A DNA stretch of 21,291 bases from Butyrivibrio sp. (GCA_024690635.1 JAILOW010000182.1:1-21291); one strand, 5' to 3'. Shown: positions 1-9,008, counted from the stretch's first letter. Notes: generated by a model from the sequence alone, not told the origin. Translations and numbers: made by a program.

Positions 1-1551
<1,551 letters not shown>

Positions 1552-1637
1552 TCAAAAAACAAGCATAAAACAACCTTCACAACCGATCTCCCCGATAATT
1601 GCCGATGAAAATGAGTTGTGACGGTAGATTTCCGCTC

Positions 1638-1653
1638 GTATTCTGCCGAATAC
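1638..1653. promoter_or_regulatory. Palindrome at the predicted PFOR transcription start
   Basis: GTATTC and GAATAC are perfect inverted 6-mers around a 4-nt centre (TGCC on the plus strand). The element starts 1 nt from the predicted PFOR -10 box, so it spans the likely start point. That position suits a repressor operator better than an mRNA hairpin. The regulator is unknown. Confidence 0.4.
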
Positions 1654-1654
1654 A

Positions 1655-1683
1655 ATAGTATCATTTTAGCCCGTTAATGTCAC
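1655..1683 (-). promoter_or_regulatory. Predicted promoter of PFOR
   Basis: On the minus strand GTGACA (1678-1683) is followed after 17 bp by TACTAT (1655-1660). A TG one base upstream of the -10 box gives an extended -10. The hexamers match consensus 5/6 and 4/6. Confidence 0.5.
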
Positions 1684-1736
1684 GCAATTTATAGTATTTT
1701 TATCATTAAAACAGATAAAACTTTTCAATTATTGTA

Positions 1737-1765
1737 TTGATAATTAATTTTTCTTATATTATGAT
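1737..1765 (+). promoter_or_regulatory. Predicted promoter of ferredoxin
   Basis: TTGATA (1737-1742) and TATGAT (1760-1765) are separated by 17 bp and each matches the sigma-A consensus at 5/6. The region upstream is rich in A and T tracts, as in UP elements, which fits strong expression of a ferredoxin. Confidence 0.65.
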
Positions 1766-1778
1766 AATTAAGTAACAA

Positions 1779-1801
1779 AGACAGGAACGGCTAGCCTGTC
1801 T
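1779..1801 (+). other. Stem-loop in the ferredoxin 5' leader
   Basis: AGACAGG (1779-1785) pairs perfectly with CCTGTCT (1795-1801) around a 9-nt loop. It begins about 7 nt after the predicted start point (about 1772), so it would sit near the 5' end of the mRNA. No T-run follows, so it is not a terminator; a 5' stabiliser is a reasonable guess. Confidence 0.45.
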
Positions 1802-1852
1802 GCATTATGTTGCAATTTCATTAATTTTCAAATTACGGAAGGAGATATTATT

Positions 1853-2023
1853 ATGGCATACGTTATTAGTGATGGTTGCATCAGCTGCGGTTCTTGCGCT
1901 GCTCAGTGCCCTGTTTCAGCTATTTCTCAGGGAGATACACAGTTCGTTATCGATGCTGGCACATGCATTGACTGCGGATCATGCGCAGCTCAGTGCCCCG
2001 TTTCAGCAATCGCTCAGGGCTGA
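1853..2023 (+). CDS. 2[4Fe-4S] clostridial-type ferredoxin, 56 aa
   Basis: This small gene encodes a low-potential electron carrier with two [4Fe-4S] clusters. It has two complete CxxCxxCxxxCP motifs: cysteines 9, 12, 15, 19 and 38, 41, 44, 48. Length and layout match clostridial ferredoxins of about 55 residues. AAGGAG lies 8 nt before the ATG. The two halves are almost the same peptide, with 17 of 19 residues identical between 9-27 and 38-56, showing the internal duplication of the family unusually clearly. It diverges from PFOR, which reduces such ferredoxins, has its own promoter and ends at a strong terminator, so it is probably monocistronic. It lacks the extra C-terminal residues of longer 2[4Fe-4S] ferredoxins. 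Confidence 0.95.
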   Translation: MAYVISDGCISCGSCAAQCPVSAISQGDTQFVIDAGTCIDCGSCAAQCPVSAIAQG

Positions 2024-2036
2024 TCACAAACATAAC

Positions 2037-2070
2037 AAAAAGAGCTTCCCGAATGGGAAGCTCTTTTTTT
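2037..2070. terminator. Bidirectional intrinsic terminator between ferredoxin and dnaB
   Basis: GAGCTTCCC and GGGAAGCTC form a 9-bp stem around GAAT, followed by seven T on the plus strand and preceded by five A. It can end ferredoxin transcription on the plus strand and the converging gdpP-rplI-dnaB transcript on the minus strand, whose last gene stops at 2083. Confidence 0.92.
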
Positions 2071-2082
2071 GTGCTTTTATTC

Positions 2083-3426
2083 TCAGTGGCCTCTTTCCTG
2101 ATTGGCAAACTTGGTAAACTGAGGAAGCCATACCAGTTCTACGGTTCCGATAGGGCCGTTTCTTTGTTTGGCAATGATGATCTCGGAAATTCCTTTCTTT
2201 TCCGTATCCTTGTTGTAATAATCATCTCTGTAGATGAACATTACCATATCCGCATCCTGCTCGATGGCTCCGGACTCACGCAGGTCAGAAAGCATGGGCC
2301 TGTGGTCAGGTCTTTGCTCAACCGCACGGGAGAGCTGTGAAAGAGCTACAACAGGAACGTTCAGCTCTCTGGCAAGGGCCTTCAGGGATCTTGAAATCTC
2401 GGAGATCTCCTGCTGTCTGGATTCTGAGCTTTTACCGGTTCCGCCTGTCATAAGCTGCAGGTAGTCGATCATGATGATCTGCAGGCCGTGTTCCATCTTG
2501 TACTTACGGCATTTGGACCTGAGCTCCTGAATGGAGATACCCGGTGTGTCGTCGATTATAAGCTTGGATCCGCCGATAACGCCGGCACTTTCAATGATGT
2601 TATCCCAGTCCATATCGGACATATTACCTGTTCTGATGTGCTGCGAATCCACGTGGGATTCCATGGCAAGGAGTCTGTTTACCAGCTGCTCCTTGGACAT
2701 TTCCAGCGAGAATATTGCAACGCACTTGTCATCATGAAAAGCCATGTGCTCTGCGATATTCAGAACAAACGCCGTCTTTCCCATTGAAGGACGTGCTGCG
2801 ATAAGGATAAGGTCAGATGGCTGGAATCCTGCTGTTCTGTAATCCAGATCCAAAAATCCCGTGGCAAGACCGGTAACATTACCCTTCATCTTGCTGGCCA
2901 TCTCGATCTTGTTAAGGGCGTTCATGACGATCTGATCGATGCCAACGAACTCGCCCGTATTTCTCTTTTGTGTTATCTGGAAAACTCTCTTTTCCACGTC
3001 ATTTAAAATAGCTTCCATTCCGTCGCTGCCGGTGTAGCAGTTATTGATGGTCTCCTCACTGACATGGATGAGCTTTCTCAAAGTAGACTTTTCAGCCACT
3101 ATCTGTGCATAGTATTTTACGTTCGCCGATGTGGGAACTGCCGAAACAAGCTCAGCGATAAACTCTACGCTGCTGACCTGAGGCGGCACATTCTTTTCCC
3201 TGAGTCTGTTCTGAAGAGTGACCTGGTCCACGGCACTGCCCTCGCGGTCCAGTTCCACCATGGTCTCGAACAGAGTCCCCAGCTGCCTGTTGTAGAAATC
3301 ATCCGGATTCACGATCTCGGCCGCTATCTCAATGGCTGTTCTGTCAATGAGCATGGCGCCTACAACGGACTGCTCAGCCTCAAGGCTGTTTGGCGCAACC
3401 CTTTTTAAAATCGTTTCATCCGCCAT
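2083..3426 (-). CDS. dnaB: Replicative DNA helicase DnaB (DnaC in Bacillus), 447 aa
   Basis: This is the hexameric 5'-3' helicase that unwinds DNA ahead of the replication fork and binds primase. The N-terminal primase-interacting domain covers about residues 10-110 (typical motif SLEAEQSVVGAML). The RecA-like motor domain follows from about 180: Walker A ARPSMGKTA at 211-219, Walker B IIMIDYLQLM at 317-326, and the KQRNGPIG arginine-finger region at 420-427. Length is normal and no intein is present. The start lies one base after the rplI stop, with AAAGGAG inside the end of rplI, so translation is coupled. It is the last gene of gdpP-rplI-dnaB, a gene order common in Firmicutes, and ends at the terminator shared with ferredoxin. 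Confidence 0.97.
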   Translation of the reverse strand: MADETILKRVAPNSLEAEQSVVGAMLIDRTAIEIAAEIVNPDDFYNRQLGTLFETMVELDREGSAVDQVTLQNRLREKNVPPQVSSVEFIAELVSAVPTSANVKYYAQIVAEKSTLRKLIHVSEETINNCYTGSDGMEAILNDVEKRVFQITQKRNTGEFVGIDQIVMNALNKIEMASKMKGNVTGLATGFLDLDYRTAGFQPSDLILIAARPSMGKTAFVLNIAEHMAFHDDKCVAIFSLEMSKEQLVNRLLAMESHVDSQHIRTGNMSDMDWDNIIESAGVIGGSKLIIDDTPGISIQELRSKCRKYKMEHGLQIIMIDYLQLMTGGTGKSSESRQQEISEISRSLKALARELNVPVVALSQLSRAVEQRPDHRPMLSDLRESGAIEQDADMVMFIYRDDYYNKDTEKKGISEIIIAKQRNGPIGTVELVWLPQFTKFANQERGH

Positions 3427-3427
3427 A

Positions 3428-3874
3428 TTACTGCTCCTTTACGTTTACCTTCAGCATTGCGGTTACCTGGGGATGAAGTTTTACCGGAATCTCATAGGTT
3501 CCGAAAGATTTGATGGGCTCAGCGATCTGGAGCTTTTTCTTGTCGATATCGAATCCGAACTGCTCCTTGGCGGCGCTTACAATCTCTTTTGAAGAAACCG
3601 ATCCGAATACCCTTCCGCCTTCTCCGGCCTTCATGGTTACTCTGATGGTCTCCTTTTCTATCTTTTCGGCATAAGCCTTAGCCTCGTCCAGCTGCTGCTT
3701 GGCAACAATAGAATCGCGCTTTTGCTGGTTCTTGAGCTCGTTTAAATTTTTCTGGGTTGCTTCTACTCCAAGTTTCTTGGGGAAAATAAAGTTCTTGGCA
3801 TAGCCATCGGAAACTTTAACAACCTCGCCCTTCTTTCCAAGGGTCTTTACATCTTCCAACAATATTACCTGCAT
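3428..3874 (-). CDS. rplI: 50S ribosomal protein bL9, 148 aa
   Basis: bL9 is a two-domain protein that binds 23S rRNA near the L1 stalk and helps keep reading frame. The N-terminal signature runs from MQVILLEDVKTLGKKGEVV through VSDGYAKNFIFPKKLG to about residue 36. A charged helix at about 40-75 links it to the C-terminal domain with GRVFGSVSSKEI near 86-97. Length matches the family. GGGGAG 9 nt before the ATG is formed by the last codons of gdpP, which stops 3 nt upstream. It sits between gdpP and dnaB in one transcription unit. Confidence 0.97.
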   Translation of the reverse strand: MQVILLEDVKTLGKKGEVVKVSDGYAKNFIFPKKLGVEATQKNLNELKNQQKRDSIVAKQQLDEAKAYAEKIEKETIRVTMKAGEGGRVFGSVSSKEIVSAAKEQFGFDIDKKKLQIAEPIKSFGTYEIPVKLHPQVTAMLKVNVKEQ

Positions 3875-3877
3875 TGA

Positions 3878-5929
3878 TTACAACTCCCCTTCTTCTATCA
3901 TTTGATCAAGTGTTCTCTTAAGTGTAGCTATAGCCTCGGCCACCGACACACCTTCCATCTGACAGCCTGCGCTGCTCATGTGTCCTCCTCCGCCGAGTCT
4001 TTCCATTACCACCTGAACATTTACTTCGTCGATTGATCTTGCACTTACATATACCTGATTCTGGTACTCGGTACATACAAAGCTGGCTCTGACTCCCTTG
4101 ATGTTAAGAAGCTCATTGGCAGCCTGCGCTCCCACTATGGTAGGGCTTTGTATCTCCTCGTTGGCAAGAACCGATATTGCATATCTGCCGCGATATATCT
4201 CAGCCTGGCTGACTGCATCCGCCTTGGCCTTGTATTCGCCTGCATCCTCTCTAAAGAGCTTTCTGACTCTGGTGACATCCGCGCCGTTTCTCCTAAGGAA
4301 CGCCGCAGCCTCAAAGGTTCTGACACCGGTCTTGTTCATAAAGTTGTTGGTATCAACCATCATTCCCGAATAGAGACTGTCTGCCTCTTCGTTATGGATC
4401 TTTACGTTTTCTCCGATGTACTGAAGTATCTCGGAAACCATCTCACAGGCACTTGATGCATAGGGCTCTACATAGGAAAGAGTGGCGTTCTCTATAACCT
4501 CGGTGCCCTGTCTGTGGTGATCAAGCACCACTATGGTCTTGCAGAATTTCAAAAGCTCAGGACACTCGGTAATGCTGGGCTTATTAACATCCACAACCAC
4601 CAGAACAGTATTGCTGCCTGCGATATCAATGGCCTGCTGATTGGAAATGATCATGTCATCTTCATAATCAGGATTGTTCTTGAAAAGATCCACCAGCGGC
4701 TGCATGGAAGTGGTCACGTCGTTAAGAACAATGTGACACTTTCTGTCCAGAGTCTTGGCAATCCTGTAAATACCAACGGATGAGCCGAAACTGTCAACAT
4801 CTCCGATCCTGTGTCCCATAACGATAACGGTATCTTTACCGGAAATGATCTCTCGAAGAGCATGAGCCTTAACTCTGGCCTTAACCCTTGTGTTCTTTTC
4901 GATCTGCTGACTCTTTCCTCCGTAGTAGGAGATGTTGTCGGCGCTCTTAACAACCGCCTGATCACCGCCTCGTCCGAGAGCCACGTCGATGGCGTTTCTG
5001 GCAAATTCGTAGTTCTGGGCATAGGACAGACCGTTGAGTCCGATGCCGATACTAAGAGTAACCGCCATTTCATTACCGATATTAACGGTCTTAACATCCT
5101 CAAGGATATCAAAGCGCTGCTCTTTAAGCATCTCACAGGACTTCTTGGGCATTACCACAAAGTACTTGTCTTTTTCAAGCTTCTTGGCGATACCGTTGCA
5201 GGATGCAATGTACTTGTTTACCTTTCTGTCGATGAGGGCTATCAAAAGAGATCTTCTGACTTCTTCCACGCTGTCAAGAGCCTCTTCGTAGTTGTCCAGA
5301 TAGATAAGTCCTGCTGCAAGCGACTGGTTGTCAACTTCCTGCAAAGCAAGCTTAAGAGCTGTCTCATCAAAAAGATAAATGGCGATAAGACTGCCCTCGT
5401 ATCCTTCCGCGTCGATGATATCACTGTTAACAGCCATCTCTTTTAAAGAGATCCTCTTCATCTTCATGGTGAAGTAGTTGTCTTCATATTCCAGATCGTA
5501 GGAGACTTCCTCGTATCCTTCAGGGAACTTCTCCATTGTTATGGAAGGAAACAGTGAAAAGATAGTCTTATGGAAGCCCCTCTCCTGATGTGTCACCTTT
5601 TCAAAAGCGGCGTTGGTCCAAACCACCTTGCCGGAGTCATCCAGGATCGCATGGGGAAGATCCAGCTCTCTAAGGAGCTTTTTCTGGATCTGCCCGTACT
5701 CCGTTGCGAAGCTCACCAGTTCATTCATGATAATGGGCTTGTTGTAGAAATTCAGATACAGGACTGCGATAAAGTAAAGTCCCGTAAACGCAAGAAGTAT
5801 AAGCCCTGCCGTAAAGCTGACAGTGAACACCGCTGCGTTCACAAAAATAAGCAGGATACCAAGATATGTAAATATCCGAAGATATGTCTTTAGTCTTCCC
5901 TTTAGTTTTACTCTGTTTTTGTTTGCCAT
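3878..5929 (-). CDS. gdpP: Cyclic-di-AMP phosphodiesterase GdpP (DHH/DHHA1), 683 aa
   Basis: GdpP is a membrane-bound enzyme that hydrolyses c-di-AMP to pApA, the messenger controlling potassium, osmolyte and cell-wall balance in Firmicutes. Two membrane helices lie at about 18-36 and 40-60, followed by a PAS-like domain (about 85-160), a GGDEF-like domain (about 200-335), DHH (about 365-530) and DHHA1 (about 575-680). Catalytic motifs are intact: MGHRIGDVDS at 371-380 (H373, D377, D379), VVVDV near 444-448, LDHHRQG at 469-475 and GGGGHMSSAG at 646-655. In the GGDEF-like domain the signature is replaced by EKDKY near 252-256, as known for the family, so it should not make c-di-GMP. AAAGGA precedes the ATG by 8 nt. 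It heads the operon with rplI and dnaB. Confidence 0.96.
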   Translation of the reverse strand: MANKNRVKLKGRLKTYLRIFTYLGILLIFVNAAVFTVSFTAGLILLAFTGLYFIAVLYLNFYNKPIIMNELVSFATEYGQIQKKLLRELDLPHAILDDSGKVVWTNAAFEKVTHQERGFHKTIFSLFPSITMEKFPEGYEEVSYDLEYEDNYFTMKMKRISLKEMAVNSDIIDAEGYEGSLIAIYLFDETALKLALQEVDNQSLAAGLIYLDNYEEALDSVEEVRRSLLIALIDRKVNKYIASCNGIAKKLEKDKYFVVMPKKSCEMLKEQRFDILEDVKTVNIGNEMAVTLSIGIGLNGLSYAQNYEFARNAIDVALGRGGDQAVVKSADNISYYGGKSQQIEKNTRVKARVKAHALREIISGKDTVIVMGHRIGDVDSFGSSVGIYRIAKTLDRKCHIVLNDVTTSMQPLVDLFKNNPDYEDDMIISNQQAIDIAGSNTVLVVVDVNKPSITECPELLKFCKTIVVLDHHRQGTEVIENATLSYVEPYASSACEMVSEILQYIGENVKIHNEEADSLYSGMMVDTNNFMNKTGVRTFEAAAFLRRNGADVTRVRKLFREDAGEYKAKADAVSQAEIYRGRYAISVLANEEIQSPTIVGAQAANELLNIKGVRASFVCTEYQNQVYVSARSIDEVNVQVVMERLGGGGHMSSAGCQMEGVSVAEAIATLKRTLDQMIEEGEL

Positions 5930-5975
5930 ACTGCGGTTCCTTTACCCCCAATCCCAATTGGACATTTCACACTAT

Positions 5976-6005
5976 AGTATAACACGAATCGATTTTGTTG
6001 GGCAA
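5976..6005 (-). promoter_or_regulatory. Predicted promoter of gdpP-rplI-dnaB
   Basis: Reading on the minus strand, TTGCCC (6000-6005) and TATACT (5976-5981) are 18 bp apart, matching consensus 4/6 and 5/6. The -35 box overlaps the T-run of the terminator of the upstream ribbon-helix-helix gene, so the two units are packed end to end. Confidence 0.55.
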
Positions 6006-6043
6006 AAAAGGAACCGGCACAGGTTTTTAACCGGCCGGTTCCT
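6004..6043 (-). terminator. Intrinsic terminator after the SPFH-RHH operon
   Basis: AGGAACCGGC and GCCGGTTCCT form a 10-bp stem with a 14-nt centre that can itself fold through GGTT/AACC. Six T follow on the minus strand. No T-run follows on the plus strand, so it works only for the minus-strand transcript. Confidence 0.85.
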
Positions 6044-6050
6044 ACATATA

Positions 6051-6248
6051 TCAATGTATATCCAGTTCAGGTGGCTCGTCCAGATTCTGCGAAACGTACT
6101 TGCCATCCTTTTTACGCTGTTTGACACACTCGGTCAAAAGATATTCTATCTGACCGTTGATCGATCGGAAGTCATCCTCCGCCCAGGCAGCTATCGCGTC
6201 GTACAACTTCGCATTAAGTCGCAGGGGAACCTGCTTTTTCTCTGCCAT
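6051..6248 (-). CDS. Arc-like ribbon-helix-helix DNA-binding protein, 65 aa
   Basis: The protein has the layout of a small RHH repressor: a strand with alternating residues (QVPLRL at 6-11), then helix A (KLYDAIAAWAEDDFRS) and helix B (NGQIEYLLTECVKQ). RHH dimers bind DNA through the paired strands. The tail after about residue 48 is charged and probably flexible. The ATG begins 2 nt after the stop of the SPFH gene, so the two are co-translated, and a terminator follows directly. Annotation pipelines often label such proteins HicB- or Arc-type antitoxins, but no toxin gene is present and the partner is a membrane scaffold protein. A role as autoregulator of the operon is inferred from the tandem palindromes at the promoter. 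No clear separate Shine-Dalgarno is visible, which fits coupling. Confidence 0.82.
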   Translation of the reverse strand: MAEKKQVPLRLNAKLYDAIAAWAEDDFRSINGQIEYLLTECVKQRKKDGKYVSQNLDEPPELDIH

Positions 6249-6250
6249 GA

Positions 6251-7312
6251 TCAGTAAAGACTTCCTGAATTAACTATAGGCTGGGCATCGTGATTTCCGC
6301 ACAGTACTACGAGGAGGTTTGAAACCATCGCTGCCTTGCGCTCCTCATCAAGCTGCACCAGCTCTTTTTCATTGAGTCTGCCAAGAGCCATCTCAACCAT
6401 TCCAACAGCACCATCAACAATAAGTTTTCTTGCATCAACCACTGCAGAAGCCTGCTGCCTCTGAAGCATTGCAGCTGCGATCTCCGGAGCATATGCAAGA
6501 TATGTGATCCTTGCATCCACGATCTCAAGGCCTGCGCCCTCAACCTTGGACTGGATCTCTTCCTTGATCCTGCAGGCAACAAGCTCTGTGGAGCCGCGAA
6601 GGCTTCCGTCATCAGCCTGTCCGTCGCCTGTGGTATCAACATTTTCTGTAATATCGTAGGGATACAGCTTAACTACGTTACGTACAGCAGAGTCACACTG
6701 AAGTGACAGGTACTCTTTGTAGTTGTCTACAGTAAATACAGCCCTGGCAGTATCTGTAACCTTCCACATAACCGCAACAGCGATCTCTACGGGGTTACCA
6801 AGGATATCATTGACCTTCTGCTTGGAGTTGCTGAGGGTCATGACCTTAAGAGATATCTTTTTGCCGGGGCCTGCCTTTAACTCACCGGTTGTTCCTATCT
6901 GAGAGGAACTGATAACCAGACCTGAAAGACCGCTCTTTTTATTGTCGGAAATGTCGCCGCTCTGTCCAAGCTTGGTATCTGCAGCGGGATTGAAGGCTGT
7001 GCAGAAAGGATTCACAAAGAAGAATCCGTCGCCCTTGAGCGTTCCAACATATTTTCCAAAGAGTGTAAGCACCAGAGCCTCACCGGGTTTAAGGACCTTA
7101 AGTCCAAGGAATAATATCCATCCAAAGCAAAGATAGATGATGCTGAGGAAGAATATCAATCCGCCGGCAGCGTCACTGCTCGAGCTGTCCATCTTCACTC
7201 CTCCGTATATCACTCCTATTGCAGCCAGTATATACAATGTGCAGGTAAGAAGCAGCATTGCGATACCGTTCTTGTGTCCGTTTATTACTTTTTCTTTAAT
7301 GTTCTCATTCAT
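6251..7312 (-). CDS. SPFH/Band 7 domain membrane protein, 353 aa
   Basis: SPFH proteins (stomatin, prohibitin, flotillin, HflK/C) oligomerise on membranes and organise lipid or protease microdomains. Two hydrophobic segments lie at about 17-38 and 49-71. The SPFH domain follows immediately ([19 protein letters not shown] at 74-92) and ends in the typical helical stretch [21 protein letters not shown]-terminal tail rich in charged helix ends in a short hydrophobic piece with [16 protein letters not shown]. There is no NfeD partner next to it, unlike many bacterial flotillin operons; the partner is an RHH protein. GGAGG lies 8 nt before the ATG. Exact cellular role is unknown. Confidence 0.9.
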   Translation of the reverse strand: MNENIKEKVINGHKNGIAMLLLTCTLYILAAIGVIYGGVKMDSSSSDAAGGLIFFLSIIYLCFGWILFLGLKVLKPGEALVLTLFGKYVGTLKGDGFFFVNPFCTAFNPAADTKLGQSGDISDNKKSGLSGLVISSSQIGTTGELKAGPGKKISLKVMTLSNSKQKVNDILGNPVEIAVAVMWKVTDTARAVFTVDNYKEYLSLQCDSAVRNVVKLYPYDITENVDTTGDGQADDGSLRGSTELVACRIKEEIQSKVEGAGLEIVDARITYLAYAPEIAAAMLQRQQASAVVDARKLIVDGAVGMVEMALGRLNEKELVQLDEERKAAMVSNLLVVLCGNHDAQPIVNSGSLY

Positions 7313-7369
7313 GTTCTTTTCCTCCGTTTATGACTTTACATGATGTCGAAAGGTGTTGTTAAATTGTTT

Positions 7370-7391
7370 TGATATCATTATGATATCATTT
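7370..7391. repeat. Two tandem 11-bp palindromic repeats, candidate RHH operator
   Basis: The octamer TGATATCA, a perfect palindrome, occurs at 7370-7377 and 7381-7388, an exact 11-bp period with the same trailing ATT/TT bases. A weaker third copy (AAAATCATTT) follows. The repeats cover the predicted -10 box of the SPFH-RHH operon. Arrays of short boxes at about one helical turn are what RHH proteins such as MetJ or Arc bind, so autoregulation is a reasonable inference. Confidence 0.6.
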
Positions 7392-7407
7392 AAAATCATT
7401 TTGTCAA
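7380..7407 (-). promoter_or_regulatory. Predicted promoter of the SPFH-RHH operon
   Basis: On the minus strand a perfect TTGACA (7402-7407) is followed after 16 bp by TATCAT (7380-7385, 5/6 match). The -10 box lies at the junction of the two tandem palindromes, so a protein bound there would block RNA polymerase. The leader would be about 60 nt. Confidence 0.65.
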
Positions 7408-7462
7408 TACCCCCTCTTCGAAAATAAAAAAATTTACTTTATTACTTTATTTTTTTAGTGCA

Positions 7463-7486
7463 TTAGTAGACTAAAGTATGTATAAT
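7463..7486 (+). promoter_or_regulatory. Predicted promoter region of the amino-acid ABC operon
   Basis: A perfect TATAAT lies at 7481-7486, but no good -35 box is found 16-18 bp upstream. The would-be spacer contains the dyad TTAGT-AG-ACTAA (7463-7474), which may be an operator for an activator or repressor. The leader would be about 44 nt, too short for a T-box or large riboswitch. Confidence 0.4.
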
Positions 7487-7536
7487 TGTTTTTATCACTG
7501 ACAACAAAACAACGCATAAACAGGAGGACAACTATT

Positions 7537-8325
7537 ATGAAAAAAAGACTGTTAGCCATCATGTCAGCAATGATCATGATCCTTTCACTTTCAGCCTGCG
7601 GCAGCGCCAAGGCAGGTACTTCAGATGTGGAATATATAAAGGATAAAGGAACTCTCCTTGTGGGCATAACCGATTTTGCTCCCATGGATTACAAGGATGA
7701 TTCCGGCGAATGGATCGGCTTTGATGCTGACCTTGCAAAAAAGGTTGCCGATTCTCTTGGTGTAAAGGTTGAATTCGTTGAGATCGATTGGGACAACAAG
7801 GTTCTTGAGCTCAACAACAAATCCATCGATGTGGTATGGAACGGAATGACTCTCACTCCCGAGGTTACAAACGCCATGGAATGCACCAAGCCCTACCTCA
7901 ACAACGCACAGGTAGTTGTTGTTCCCGCAGACAAGGCAGGCCAGGTTCAGACCGTGGACGAGGCAAAAGCCCTCAGCTTTGCCGTTGAAGCAGGCTCTGC
8001 AGGAGAACAGGCTGCAACAGACAACGAGTTTGATTACACAGGCGTTACTTCTCAGGCAGATGCTGTTATGGAAGTTCAGGCAGGAACCTCAGGAGCCTGC
8101 ATCATCGACCTTCTTATGGCAGGTGCCATGATCGGCGAAGGAACAAGCTATCCCGATCTTACACACACCGTTGAGCTTACAACCGAGGAGTACGGCATCG
8201 GCTGCAGAAAAGGTTCCGACCTTGCAGCATACATCAACGACCAGCTCAAGGCTTACTATTCCGACAACAGCCTTCAGGACACCGCGGTTATCTACGGAGT
8301 TCAGGACGCAGTTATCCCACAGTAA
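7537..8325 (+). CDS. Polar amino-acid ABC transporter substrate-binding lipoprotein, 262 aa
   Basis: This is the extracellular receptor of an amino-acid importer of the HisJ/GlnH type (bacterial SBP family 3). A lipoprotein signal peptide runs from MKKRLLAIMSA to the lipobox LSAC with Cys21. The mature part shows family hallmarks: KGTLLVGITDFAPMDY, then GEWIGFDADLAKKVADSLG, a VEIDWDNKVLELNNKSIDVVWNG region and a GIGCRKGSDL segment near the end. Length is usual. The start at 7537 is chosen over an in-frame ATG at 7486 because AGGAGG at 7523-7528 and the signal peptide both fit it. The genes for permease and ATPase follow. The ligand cannot be read from sequence; glutamine, cystine or another polar amino acid are all possible. 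Confidence 0.93.
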   Translation: MKKRLLAIMSAMIMILSLSACGSAKAGTSDVEYIKDKGTLLVGITDFAPMDYKDDSGEWIGFDADLAKKVADSLGVKVEFVEIDWDNKVLELNNKSIDVVWNGMTLTPEVTNAMECTKPYLNNAQVVVVPADKAGQVQTVDEAKALSFAVEAGSAGEQAATDNEFDYTGVTSQADAVMEVQAGTSGACIIDLLMAGAMIGEGTSYPDLTHTVELTTEEYGIGCRKGSDLAAYINDQLKAYYSDNSLQDTAVIYGVQDAVIPQ

Positions 8326-8340
8326 AAGAGGAATCTATCT

Positions 8341-8997
8341 ATGTTTTGGACTGTTACCCTATCACTCCTTTCGGGGTTTCTGGCAACAATTAAATTATTC
8401 ATACTGACTTTGGTATTCTCGCTCCCCCTGGGACTTCTGATATGTCTGGGATCTGTGGGACGGCTTCGCATACTTAGGGCAGTTCTGAGATTCATCATCT
8501 GGATCGTCAGAGGAACTCCCCTTATGCTGCAGCTTCTTGTCATATACTACGGCCCCGGTATTTTCCTTGGTGCCAACGTATGGGGCACCTCGGGAAACGG
8601 CAGATTCATGGCGGCTCTCATAGCCTTTGTCATCAATTATGCCTGCTACTTTTCCGAGATCTACAGAGGCGGCATCCAGTCAATCCCCGTGGGACAGTAC
8701 GAAGCAGGTCAGGTTCTTGGAATGACCAGAAAACAGATCTTTTTCAAAGTCATTCTCCTGCAGCTTGTAAAGCGCATAGTTCCGCCCATTTCAAACGAAG
8801 TGATCACTCTTGTAAAAGACACTTCTCTTGCCAGAGTCATCGCAGTCTACGAGATCATATGGAACGGCCAGTCCTTTATAAAGAGTAGCGGCATTATCTG
8901 GCCTTTATTCTACACAGGCGCTTTCTACCTGCTCTTTAGCGGGCTTCTGACCCTGCTGTTCAGATACATAGAAGATAAACTGTCATATTTCAGATAA
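8341..8997 (+). CDS. Polar amino-acid ABC transporter permease, 218 aa
   Basis: This is the membrane channel subunit of the importer, of the HisM/GlnP type. About five hydrophobic helices are visible, with RGTPLMLQL near the third and the cytoplasmic EAA loop EAGQVLGMTRKQIFFKVILLQ, which docks onto the ATPase. The run TLVKDTSLARVIAVYE is also typical. AGAGGA lies 8 nt before the ATG, 15 nt after the stop of the binding protein. Only one permease gene is present, so it probably forms a homodimer. Confidence 0.94.
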   Translation: MFWTVTLSLLSGFLATIKLFILTLVFSLPLGLLICLGSVGRLRILRAVLRFIIWIVRGTPLMLQLLVIYYGPGIFLGANVWGTSGNGRFMAALIAFVINYACYFSEIYRGGIQSIPVGQYEAGQVLGMTRKQIFFKVILLQLVKRIVPPISNEVITLVKDTSLARVIAVYEIIWNGQSFIKSSGIIWPLFYTGAFYLLFSGLLTLLFRYIEDKLSYFR

Positions 8998-9008
8998 AAG
9001 GAAAAGCT

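Noticed and set aside
4900..5330. Active diguanylate cyclase domain in GdpP
   Set aside because: The GGDEF signature is replaced (EKDKY), as is usual for GdpP; c-di-GMP synthesis is not expected.
4811..5446. 211-codon open frame on the plus strand
   Set aside because: It lies entirely antisense to gdpP, which has intact catalytic motifs; it has no Shine-Dalgarno or family resemblance.
6051..7312. SPFH-RHH pair as a toxin-antitoxin module
   Set aside because: The RHH protein resembles antitoxins, but the partner is a 353-residue SPFH membrane protein, not a toxin, and the gene order (large gene first) is also atypical.
7370..7391. Start of a CRISPR array
   Set aside because: There are only two short adjoining palindromic units, with no spacers and no cas genes.
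7487..7536. T-box or amino-acid riboswitch before the importer at 7537
   Set aside because: The predicted leader is only about 44 nt and contains no terminator hairpin.
7486..7536. Longer N-terminus of the amino-acid binding lipoprotein
   Set aside because: The ATG at 7486 overlaps the -10 box and would place 17 polar residues before the signal peptide; the AGGAGG at 7523 points to 7537.
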